Source: Tenebrio molitor (taxonomy: Eukaryota > Arthropoda > Insecta > Coleoptera > Tenebrionidae). From it: a stretch of DNA of 64,000 nucleotides. The position numbers and the translations under genes are program-made. Where the stretch lies: contig NC_091046.1 in NCBI RefSeq assembly GCF_963966145.1, positions 26,226,001 to 26,290,000 of the forward strand. Direction: 5' to 3'. Of this stretch, positions 55,787-64,000 are shown in pieces (within the stretch, counting starts at the first letter, position 1; each line of letters opens with the position of its first letter). Below the pieces are notes generated by a model, which was given only the letters and a program-made list of their open reading frames with translations, did no database searches and was not told the DNA's origin.

Positions 55787-56640
55787 TCAATATTTCGTCA
55801 TAGCCCAAATTGCTGAAATCACATTTTCCAACCTTCTGGGCATTGAGAGACGTAGATTTTGGTAATAGTCCTGAGGTAGTGTATTCCATTCATCCGTAAT
55901 TGCAGTTAACAGCTCCTCTCTATTCTGAAAAATTAGCCCTCTGCTTTGTAATTTCTTTTGCAACAGTCCCCACATATTCTCAATAGGATTGATATCCGGG
56001 CTTCGACTAGGCCAATCTAGGACATTTATGTTTTGGGCCTGGAGCCACTTTACAGTTCTTCGTGACGTATGTACGGAACAATTGTCGTGTTGGAAAATAA
56101 AATTGTCATTATGATACACTCCTCTTACCGACGGAATCATGATGTCGTCCAGGATCCTAACATAAACGTCTCTGTTTAAACGATCTTCTACGTGTACTAT
56201 TACACCAGGACTAACCGCAGAAATCCAGGTCCACATATAAATTCAAAATCTTCCGCTTCGTTGTGTAGTTTCGATGTATCTTTCATGATATCGGGTATTT
56301 CTAGGTCTTTACACCCTGACGTGGCCATTGCGAGAAGACTGAAATACCTTCTCATCCGACAAAACAAGGCTCCTCCAGAAATCATCGTCACGAGCCAAAT
56401 GCTCCAGAGCAAATGCCACTCGCGCTTCCACATGATGAGGTGTTAAATTAATTTTTCTTGCGGCGGCATAGTTTTTTATGTCACTATCTCTTACACGCGC
56501 TCGCGCAGTCGAAACTGAACTAGGAAAGTTACTAATAATTCCTGCGTTAACGGCATTCCTTAAGGGGTGATTCCGTAACACTTCTGCAACTTTAACTACA
56601 CCTCGCCCAAAAGCTTTATTACTATGCAACAGCCTTAAGG
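55787..56640 (-). pseudogene. Tc1-type (DD34E) transposase pseudogene (1)
   Basis: Right to left: TARARVRDSDIKNYAAARKI, NLTPHHVEARVAFALEHLAR and the first Asp in LVLSDEKVFQSS. A frameshift at about 56200-56300 follows, then GVIVHVEDRLNRDVYVRILD and the second Asp in IFQHDNCSVHTS. The Glu is in WPSRSPDINPIENMWGLLQK, with 34 residues between, so Tc1 type. The N-terminal paired domain is truncated; the C-terminus reaches a natural stop. Confidence 0.75.
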
Positions 56641-56761
56641 ATTATTAAAAATTATGAAAAACGAACACTTTCAAAGCAGATTCAAAAACAAATAAAATAA
56701 ATAAATAAACAAATAAATAAAATGATAAGCGAAAAAGCAAAAACAAAAATATCTACTAACA

Positions 56762-57827
56762 TTAACGAATAAGGTGCTCGAATTGATGATCCCCACTTTC
56801 TATACATAATTGTAGCCTTCTTTGAAAAGATGTACAAATATTACGGCATAATTCAGGAGTGAACGATTGAATTGCTTCTTCAATCATAACCTTCAAAGTT
56901 TCCACATTCTCAAAAGCATTATGAAGGTAAAGCAAATCCCGAATAATTCCCCAAACACTGAAGTCAGTGGATGTTAAATCACACGACCTCGCAGGCCATT
57001 CTATTGGACCTCTTCGACCAATCCAAGACTGGTGAAAATGATTATCTGAAAACTGTCGAACTTCTACAGCATACTGAGGTGAAGCGCCGTCTTGTTGCAG
57101 AATAACATCCAGAGGACAATGTACTAAAATAGCTGGCATTATTTTTTCTCTGAGCAGAGCTACATAAACATCTTCAGTAATGTTGGCTTCAATAAAAAAA
57201 TGGACTAATAATTCTTCCACTACAAATTCCAGTCCAAACATTTATTCCAGGCGATTTAAAATCATCAGAATAAGAAACGCAATTGTGGCGATTAATTCGA
57301 CCATACAAATGAAATTTAGTTTCATCACATTACAAAATACGATCAAGCAAAAAATTGGGATCAACTTCATCGGCCAGCAAAGTCTGGAGTTCTTCGCAAA
57401 ATTGTAATCTTCGATCTGGATCATCTTCGTTCAAAGAATGCACTAACGTCTTGGTCGATAACGTTTTAATCCAATCTGACTAATTTTCTGTATCGATCGC
57501 CTGCAAATCCCAAACTCTTTTGAAAGTTGCCTCTGGGATGTCGTAGGCTCTTCCAGCAAACGGTTGTGAACTTCAGCTGCATTATCAACCGTTACACAAC
57601 ATATTTAGATCTGCCGCTCCTATTTTTATGTTGATTTGTAAGATTCCCATCTCGTTCAAACTTTTTAACTATTTTAATAATAGCACTAATCGTTGGTTGT
57701 AGCCGATTAGGATATGTTGCACGCCAATGATCCTGCACTCTTATAGCTACTGTTTTACCAGACCGACCTTCTTTAGCAAGATAATACCATTTTATGATGC
57801 TTATTCGCTGATCAATATTGAAATACA
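56762..57827 (-). pseudogene. mariner-related DD41D (rosa-like) transposase pseudogene
   Basis: From ATG 57827: FNIDQRISIIKWYYLAKEGR and a helix-turn-helix, then VHNRLLEEPTTSQRQLSKEF and CRRSIQKISQIGLKRY. A stop follows, then CDETKFHLYGRINRHN (first Asp) in another frame. YVALLREKIMPAILVH, LQQDGASPQYAVEV (second Asp) and WPARSCDLTSTDFSVWG (third Asp) come next. 41 residues separate the last two, the spacing of the DD41D/rosa group. At least three frame breaks. Confidence 0.7.
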
Positions 57828-57924
57828 TAATTTTAAATTGACCGTGACACTGAAAATTGTTAAAAATAGTGACAATTGCACGAAATATTGAATTCGATGT
57901 TGCCATTTCATTAAATATATTTTT

Positions 57925-58385
57925 TTATCTTAAAATTTTTTGTAGAAACAGCGACGACATCTTTTGGTAATATGAAGAAAAGTGACTCCAATTTTCGTAG
58001 CCACTCTGTATAAAATTTTGGTTATTTTCCCCCATACATTTTCGATGGGGTTGATATCCGGACTATTTGCAATCCATGGTAATGTCTCAACATTGTTATT
58101 TTCAAACCAGTTTCTGACGATATTAGCAGTATGAACCGGGCAATTGTCTTGCTGGTAAATGAAACTATTATTGGGATACAAATGTTCCACAGAAGGCATC
58201 ATCACATTTTCTAAAATTCGTAAGTAATTATTGCATTAAATCGTCCATCAACGTTCCAACAAACGCCCATTCCATTATAACTAATAATCCATCCCCAATA
58301 ATTGACACTGCATCTCCCAGATTTCATAACTAGGCTCACATATCCGTCATCGAACCTTGAATTTTGCGGTCTATTGTAGATAAGC
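57925..58385 (-). pseudogene. Tc1-type (DD34E) transposase fragment (2)
   Basis: Reads RPQNSRFDDGYVSLVMKSGR, WGWIISYNGMGV, FIYQQDNCPVHTANI (second Asp) and IANSPDINPIENVWGK (Glu), 34 residues apart. The first Asp and N-terminus are missing: the left part is joined directly to a reverse transcriptase fragment at about 58385. Confidence 0.7.
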
Positions 58386-58620
58386 TTTTCCAAAAATTTA
58401 TGACTCACGCTGATGAGTAGAGAGATTGATCTGTAACTCGAAGCATCATTTGGTGGTTTTCCTGGTTTCAGTATGGCAATAACTTTTGCTTTCTTGAATT
58501 CTGGTGGTATTTTACCTGTCAAAAGTATGTCATTAAAAAAAGACCGAAGCCAGTTTAATCCTATTGGTCCCAGGTGTTTAATGAATTCAAGATAGATGCC
58601 ATCATTTTACGAATTCACAA
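58385..58620 (-). pseudogene. Non-LTR reverse transcriptase fragment (RTE-like)
   Basis: LEFIKHLGPIGLNWLRSFF, TGKIPPEFKKAKVIAILKPG and SYRSISLLISVSHKFLEKLI form reverse transcriptase motifs upstream of the catalytic YxDD. The open frame runs without a break into the Tc1 fragment, a chance fusion at the insertion point. Confidence 0.65.
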
Positions 58621-58775
58621 ATTCATTTTGCGAATTCACAAAACCATCTAAATGAAACCAAGCTTCATCCGAGAAGAAAGTTTGGTCAAGAATGTGATCG
58701 GCTGTCATGTGTTCATTAAACCAATTGCAAAAATTAATTCTTTGCTGAAAGTCTGCGGGATGCAGGGATTGGATC
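58615..58775 (-). pseudogene. mariner-like transposase fragment
   Basis: HPADFQQRINFCNWFNEHMT and QTFFSDEAWFHLDGFVNSQ match the region around the first Asp of the 47175-49412 transposase. It ends in a duplicated NEFVNS. Confidence 0.6.
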
Positions 58776-58984
58776 CGGGAAAATTTGTAAGAGTGGAACT
58801 TTAATGTCTTCTTTAAAATGGTTAGGCACCTTCCATATGACAAGCTTATAAAGTAAGGAAAAGGAATGACGGGATTTTTAATGGTAAGGATTATTAGGCC
58901 CTGCATTAAACGCGCATACTGTCATATGTTAAAAGGAACGCCTCAACTTCGAAAACAACCTGTATAGCCAGTTAAATGTTCTAC

Positions 58985-59410
58985 TGCATGATATTATATT
59001 TTAATTTATCGACATGCTCTAACTCAGGGTCAGCTGAAGATGCAGTAGTTTATTTGTTTCATTGTCTATTGCTAGAGTAGACAAACATTTGCCACTCAAC
59101 AGAATTTCTGATTTTTCGGTCAGAACATCCGGAGTATTGTGTTCTTCTACATTACCTCCACAGGAAAGAGCAACTTCATTACGTCCGAGAATACATATAA
59201 CTTCTCAATCTATACTTACTTAAATTCTAAACTGTCTGGGTGATCATAGAACCCGCCCTTTGCTCTGATTACACCAAAAAATTGTTCTAAAACATCTTGA
59301 TTTAACCTACATGTAATAATATAATGAAGTCCAAAATGTTCATTAAGAGTTTTATTCATTTGTTTTAAGGCATTATTGGTTTGGATAATTCCTTTCTGGA
59401 AAGGCGTCAA
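58985..59410 (-). pseudogene. P-element transposase C-terminal fragment (3)
   Basis: FQKGIIQTNNALKQMNKTLN, YIITCRLNQDVLEQFFGVIR, GGFYDHPDSLEFK, then ILGRNEVALSCGGNVEEH. The RLNQDxLE-FFG-R-GG motif is diagnostic of P/THAP9 C-termini. Confidence 0.65.
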
Positions 59411-59617
59411 AAATTATTTCCCCTTGACATGCATCTTCAACATGATATCAGACATATCATCCAAAAATTTTTCTTGAAGGTCCAAGTGCAACCCAAAAGC
59501 TTCATTCTGTCTCGGCTGTCACGTTCTGGCACCCTCACATTTAGACAGTCGAACTAGTCGTTTACCTCTATATCAAATAAAAATATTTTGGTTGTATAAT
59601 TGTATATTAAAACATGA

Positions 59618-59718
59618 GTTTTGTAAAACTTATATTAAGACACGAGTCAGATTTGCAGCACGACTGCTGCAAGCAGGAGTGTCTGTAAATGACGAGTGCT
59701 CTTAAGTTTTATAAAACG
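59618..59718. repeat. Imperfect palindrome with GC-rich centre (8)
   Basis: Arms GTTTTGTAAAACTTATATTA / TAAGTTTTATAAAAC, then GACACGAGT / GAGTGTC, with centre GCAGCACGACTGCTGC. Confidence 0.8.
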
Positions 59719-59757
59719 AATTTTTTATGCTATTTTTTCTAATTTGCATATTAAATA

Positions 59758-60477
59758 CAGTAAAAGCTCCCATGAGCGGACACCGTCGGTCGCCAATTTT
59801 TTGTCCGTTCAACAGAGATGTCCGCTCAAAAGAAATACATCTGGTTCAAAGGAAAAAAATTATGTAGGCTATAATATTAAGTAATAGTATATTATTCAAT
59901 TCAATGAGCGGATAATAATAATTGATAAATAAGTTTCATTATTAGATAAACTGAACCTGACATTTTAAAATTATTACTTTGTATACTTGATACCATTGCA
60001 TTAAATTTTGCGAGTCTTCATAAACTAGTTTATGTTCAAACCTTCTGTCTTGGAAACTTCTTTTTTGGTTGACATTCGTTTTCGATTGCCATTTTGCTGT
60101 AAACTCTTCTCTCTTCTATATAATGACAGATGCTTAAATTTTTCCATGTCTGTTTTTCGAATTCATTTTAACTTTACCCACTACATATGTATTGCGCAAG
60201 TTATCACGAGAGCAAATCATACACTAATAAGAGTAACTCAAAAAATTTTGATGTATGTAAAACGAGGCGACTAGCTCTAGCTGATGGCGATTGACTGGAG
60301 CCGCGTCCGCCTAAGGGAGCTTTATTTTCAAAGAAGGGGAAAAAATTGCTGTCCGTGTCCGTTCAATAGAGATGACTTTCTTAACAAACTTATACGAATT
60401 AAAACGGTGCCCAAAGAACTGTCCGTTCGATAGAGCTGTCCGTTCATAGGAGCTGTCCGTTAAGGGAGCTTTTACTG
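59758..60477. mobile_element. Tigger-type MITE, 720 bp
   Basis: Ends CAGTAAAAGCTCCC(A/T)T in opposite orientation, with TA at 59756-59757 and 60478-60479. Both subterminal regions carry repeated GTCCGTTC / GTCCGCTC words, as in the 20595-20695 terminus. No transposase. Confidence 0.85.
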
Positions 60478-60798
60478 TACATGTTTTTTTTTTTTTTTTT
60501 ACAAATAAAACCAATTTTGGTAATTTAGGGAATTTTGTGACAGTTGGTGATACATGTATTTCATGGTTAACATTTAAACTAAAATTCTAAATTTGAATCT
60601 AGGCTAAACATAATTGTCATTTTTCGCAAGCGAAATTGCAATTATGAATTATCTAGAAATGCTTTTCTTATTAATTTAGTTGATTTGGATATTTTTTTTA
60701 AGTAAACAAAAACTCTGTTTTATCTTTAATCTTATAAATACAAATAACAATAATACATAACATATCTAATATAATACAATAATACATAATACAAATAC

Positions 60799-60997
60799 AA
60801 ATTGTCGCATGTATGTACGTTCAACACGTGGAAACATATCTGCATGATTGCCTTAGACGAAATGAGATGCATACATACATAATGAATTGAAAATTTATAT
60901 GTATTACGTAATATTAAAGTTTCAATTCATTATCTCATTTCGTCGAAGACAATCATGCAGATATGTTTCCATGTGTTAAACGCACATGCGACAATTT
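60799..60997. repeat. 199-bp near-perfect palindrome
   Basis: Arms of about 97 bases begin AAATTGTCGCATGT and contain GGAAACATATCTGCATGATT. The centre is TATTACGTAATA. It lies 46 bases beyond the 3' end of the IS630-like gene, so it may be a foldback MITE or derived from that element's ends. Confidence 0.85.
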
Positions 60998-61042
60998 TCC
61001 GGACTTATATTTTCAGAAGCTGTATGAACTGCTTCGTATAAT

Positions 61043-61954
61043 TCATTTTCGTTTGTTGGCTGGGCTCTTTTTATTTTTTTTTATTAACTGTTTCCACTGA
61101 TTAAATAGTTCCTCTATGGGGTTTAAAAAGGGACTGTAAGGAGGTAGAAATACTGCAAAGTGGCCATGAGCTTCAATGAGAGTCACTACTTCTTCACTCC
61201 TATCAAACCGCACGTTATGCATAACGAAATGAGCTCCTTGCACAGCGTCATTATTTAGATGATGAATCAAGGATGTTATAAATTCCGAAAAATGATTGAT
61301 ATTATATGGTCTATCTTGAACTTGAAACAAATATAAAGAATTATCATTCATCGCTGCAGCAATGGAAGAGTTGTGTCCTCTTAGTTGAGCTTTAACTTTC
61401 GATGGTCGAGTATTTCTTACTGATCTTCCATATGAAACTCGAGAATTTACTTGAATTCCATACTCATCAATGAAGAAGATTTTATCCCTTTCAAGCATAA
61501 TTCTATTATACTGAACTGCATAATCAAAGCGAGCTTCAATGGTATCAGGTGTGTTTCTTCTCTCGGGAACGAATGAAATTCTTTTAACTGAATAATGAAA
61601 ATTCTGAACGGCTCTGTTGACTGTAGATAATGAAATTTGATTAATATTTGGCCACTCGGTTAAACACTTTGTTTTCAGTTGCTGAAGAGTTAAGGACCAA
61701 TCTTCATCCACCCAGTCACAAATCTGTTCCTTTTGAGCATCAGATAGTTTTTGTTGTCGATGCCCAGCACTTTTTTTGGTTGTATTTTGAGTCCTGTATG
61801 TCGAATAAATTTTCCTCACTGTGTTTGGTAATACGAGTACATTAAATTGGTGCCCTACATTATTTGCTGTTGTACGGTTATTCATGGAATTTATTATCAA
61901 CCCACGTATTTCATCACTTATTTTATTATTCCTTCGTCCCTGACGATGATCCAT
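61043..61954 (-). CDS. IS630/Tc1-like transposase, 303 aa, second catalytic Asp replaced
   Basis: Open from ATG 61954. N-terminal helix-turn-helix (ISDEIRGLIINSMNNRTTAN), a second one (KEQICDWVDEDWSLTLQQLK), the first Asp in IFFIDEYGIQVN and GHNSSIAAAMNDNSLYLF. VMHNVRFDRSEEV then comes where the family has MDNxxFH. The Glu is in FLPPYSPFLNPIEELFNQWK, 34 residues after the altered position, followed by a Lys-rich end. The single reading frame is complete. Two reciprocal G/C changes turn D...H into H...D (codons at 61219-61217 and 61204-61202). The protein would bind DNA but is not expected to cut it. Confidence 0.75.
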   Translation of the reverse strand: MDHRQGRRNNKISDEIRGLIINSMNNRTTANNVGHQFNVLVLPNTVRKIYSTYRTQNTTKKSAGHRQQKLSDAQKEQICDWVDEDWSLTLQQLKTKCLTEWPNINQISLSTVNRAVQNFHYSVKRISFVPERRNTPDTIEARFDYAVQYNRIMLERDKIFFIDEYGIQVNSRVSYGRSVRNTRPSKVKAQLRGHNSSIAAAMNDNSLYLFQVQDRPYNINHFSEFITSLIHHLNNDAVQGAHFVMHNVRFDRSEEVVTLIEAHGHFAVFLPPYSPFLNPIEELFNQWKQLIKKNKKSPANKRK

Positions 61955-62240
61955 TTCAATTGTAATTATATTAACTGTAATTTATCGCAACGTAATAGTT
62001 AATTGACTGAATTTTAGTTCTTTCTTCTCTTGAATTATTTTCACTTTTTAACGTTTTGCCTTTTGAAAGAAGAAAAGCTTCAGGTTTTAACTTCCGTCCC
62101 CTTTTAGGCAAATAATTGAGAAGTTCATATTAAGTTTCTTTCATAATCTTCTTCGGAGAAATGTTTTGAACATACCCTTGCATTATTTGCATTAAAGGAG
62201 TCACGACGACATCAAGAAATAACCCACAATTTTTTTAGTA

Positions 62241-62733
62241 CAATCGCGGCCATCCAAAAGTGAACGATAGCTTGCGAAAATTTCCGTATTTTTCGTTTGA
62301 TTAAATCAGACTGTATTCATTGGCGTTCGTGCAGCAGGCGTTACTATTTTAATAATAAAAAGTTGTAATAATAAAAATGAGACTGAGAAGTAATTAATAC
62401 ATTATTAAAGTGAAAGTAAACTTTAGTAAAGAAACCTTTCCAACACCTATTCGCATTGGCCTCTCAAGCCTGTTTTCTTGCCAACCCCTCTTTATATTGA
62501 AGATGCAAGTCTTACTGCAATGTAATTCTCTCGCCACAGCAGTCAACGACCAATTTTCTTCTAGCTTTGCAATAGCCCTAGCTGTCTGCACCGGAGAGAG
62601 ATGTGGCATTTAAAAAAATAGTTTCAATAAATTTTTTATTGCTAGTGTCAAACTTTGACATTTTAGGACGCCTATGATTTAAAGTAAATATCAAACTATA
62701 AAAAAAAAATTCACTTTTGGATGGCCGCGATAG
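62241..62733. mobile_element. Tc1 deletion derivative, 493 bp, inside THAP fragment
   Basis: Inverted ends C(A/T)ATCGCGGCCATCCAAAAG with TA at 62239-62240 and 62734-62735. It retains the first helix-turn-helix of its transposase on the minus strand, so it is an internally deleted autonomous element rather than an unrelated MITE. Confidence 0.85.
62420..62609 (-). pseudogene. Tc1 transposase N-terminal HTH fragment
   Basis: MPHLSPVQTARAIAKLEENW, SLTAVARELHCSKTCIFNIK, RGWQENRLERPMRIG: the first paired-like helix-turn-helix of Tc1-type transposases. The catalytic part is deleted. Confidence 0.65.
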
Positions 62734-63058
62734 TACATTGTCTTTTGGAAAGGAAAAGAATTTAATATCGTTACTAAAGCCCTTGACCTGATTGTCACTA
62801 CAACATCCATACACTGCATAACGCATTTTAAAATTAAGAAACACAGGTTTCCTAGAAAATCGACGAACTCTGTAAGCATAACCAATGCGAAAAAGGGAAC
62901 GTTTATGTTGGAGCTGTGATGATAAAATGGCAGTTCGCTCTTATCGCTCATCGCAGCTCCAACATAAACGTACCCTTACACATGGAAACTCGTTCTGTAC
63001 TCACAGAACTACGTCACAGCTCGGCTCGTGTATGCGCAATATCTTACCTTCGAAATAT

Positions 63059-63202
63059 TTATAGCAAGGGCTCCCAGAACATTTGTTGAAATTGGTGAAA
63101 TGCATTGTCTGTGGAATACTGCCAACTGTTATCAGCATCAAAATTTCCAGTCCGAAAGTACACCATACCAATAAAAATGTCTTGCTCTAATGTAAAAACC
63201 AT
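63059..63202 (-). pseudogene. mariner-like transposase N-terminal fragment
   Basis: MVFTLEQDIFIGMVYFRTGN then WQYSTDNAFHQFQQMF matches the first 50 residues of the 47175-49412 transposase. Truncated at both the element end and the C-terminal side. Confidence 0.6.
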
Positions 63203-64000
63203 TTTAATAAATAAATTGATACAAAATGACACTTGATTTTGAAGTTTGAATTTGCCCGTCAAAATTGACAACTGAAAATGTAATGCTACCAACTTCACTG
63301 AAATTTTCATCAGGTTGTCAATGTTGCCAACAGCTTCAGTCCTTGTTGATCACTGTGTATTTATTTTACATTAATAGATATTAATGCAGGGTCTCCCAGA
63401 ACTGGCGGACCAAAATAATACGGTGAATTCATCATCTTCTGGGAATAATAGGAAAAATGTTCAAAAAAATCTATCTTAAATAGTGATTAGGAAAGAAGCA
63501 ATTTAAACTGACCAATGCTTTTGTTGATGTTAAGTTACCTATTAATTAGTCTTCCTGCTTTATTTGTAACTATGGATACATTTCAAATGATGCATATGCA
63601 TTGTTGGGTATCCGCATTGTTTATGCAATGACGGACGTTTTTAGGTTATAGTATTTTTCAGGTTATAGTATTTCTGCTAGGATGTTCCCTATTGGGAAAA
63701 CGAACTGCGTACTCCTGAGGAGCAATTGGGGCACTCTCATCACACTGTCCATATAAGACAAGCATATCAAAATATTCTGAAGCGGTAAACATTACGCGTT
63801 TTTAATGACTTGTCAGAATTGTCAGAAATAATTTATTGACATAATATTCAATTATAATGTCTTTGCAACAATCAAATTTGTTTCGATAGTCACCAATATA
63901 ATTTTTTAAGGTAATTTTATATCTACACGCGATTGGTCAATTAAAAACGTTCTTATTTTAAAATCCAATGAGGATGGATTTTTTAAAATATTTTTCCTAT
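63203..64000. other. Unannotated right edge
   Basis: CAGGGTCTCCCAGAACTGG at 63388 resembles a mariner-type terminus without a partner in view. TTAGGTTATAGTATTT occurs twice near 63645-63675. No gene seen. Confidence 0.35.

Larger units (their letters stand above)
62040..62826 (-). pseudogene. THAP-domain gene fragment, split by a Tc1 derivative
   Basis: From ATG 62826: AVYGCCSDNQVKGFSNDIKF, FSFPKDNV, then beyond the insertion (below 62241) LKKLWVIS, TGA, CRRDSFNANNARVCSKHFSE and EDYERNL. Then comes a frame-shifted LPKRGRKLKPEA. This is a THAP C2CH zinc finger with its LKPxA-type exit. The first zinc Cys appears to be Tyr (MRYAVYG). Removing 62241-62733 plus one TA gives a continuous frame across the insertion. 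It could be a host THAP gene exon, or the N-terminus of a P or Kolobok-type element. Confidence 0.6.

Overview
The window looks like repeat-rich, AT-rich intergenic or heterochromatic DNA from an animal, most likely an insect. I infer this from GT-AG introns inside transposon genes and from the mix of families present: Tc1/mariner (several subgroups), hAT, P, PIF/Harbinger, pogo/Tigger, CACTA/EnSpm, Crypton-like tyrosine recombinases, copia, RTE-like and R4/Dong-like non-LTR elements, and a Penelope-like insertion. I see no intact host gene, rRNA, tRNA or CRISPR array. Almost every recognisable coding region belongs to a mobile element, and most are broken.

Layout. 311-4763 is one DNA transposon with about 315 bp terminal inverted repeats (TIRs) and a TA target duplication. 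It carries a four-exon transposase (minus strand) and a separate repeat-encoding reading frame (plus strand). 4764-11150 holds a 14-bp tandem repeat, a 713-bp TA-flanked MITE, a Crypton-like recombinase remnant, a non-LTR reverse transcriptase 3' end and GC-rich hairpins. 11446-14015 is a hAT pseudogene cut by two TA-flanked MITEs. 14645-20700 has two pogo/Tigger-type pseudogenes around a GC-richer, LTR-like block. 20619-27900 is a hAT pseudogene split by a complete 6,482-bp CACTA/EnSpm element (21344-27825), which carries a five-exon DUF4806-type gene and a Tnp2-type transposase with two compensating frameshifts.

27946-34900 holds a reverse transcriptase tail, an LTR-like region whose promoter has a five-unit heat-shock element, a second recombinase remnant, and a P-element pseudogene interrupted by a TTAA-flanked insertion that contains a MADF fragment. 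35800-46200 is a graveyard: copia integrase, mariner, two DDE copies related to the 2785-4077 transposase, a third recombinase, hAT and P/THAP9-like. 46873-49561 is a mariner-like element whose transposase frame is open except for a 1,089-bp Harbinger-type insertion flanked by TAA.

49944-52870 holds PIF/Harbinger remnants, a GC-rich block, a Penelope-like palindrome with a 15-bp target duplication, and another DDE fragment. 55787-59410 stacks Tc1, DD41D, Tc1, reverse transcriptase, mariner-like and P fragments. 59758-63202 has a Tigger-type MITE, a 199-bp palindrome, an IS630-like transposase with an altered catalytic residue, and a THAP domain split by a Tc1 derivative.

Two cross-cutting patterns stand out. 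Several insertions can be read as precise events because removing the insert plus one target duplication restores the host element's reading frame. At least eight imperfect palindromes with GC-rich centres, sharing design but not sequence, are scattered through the window.
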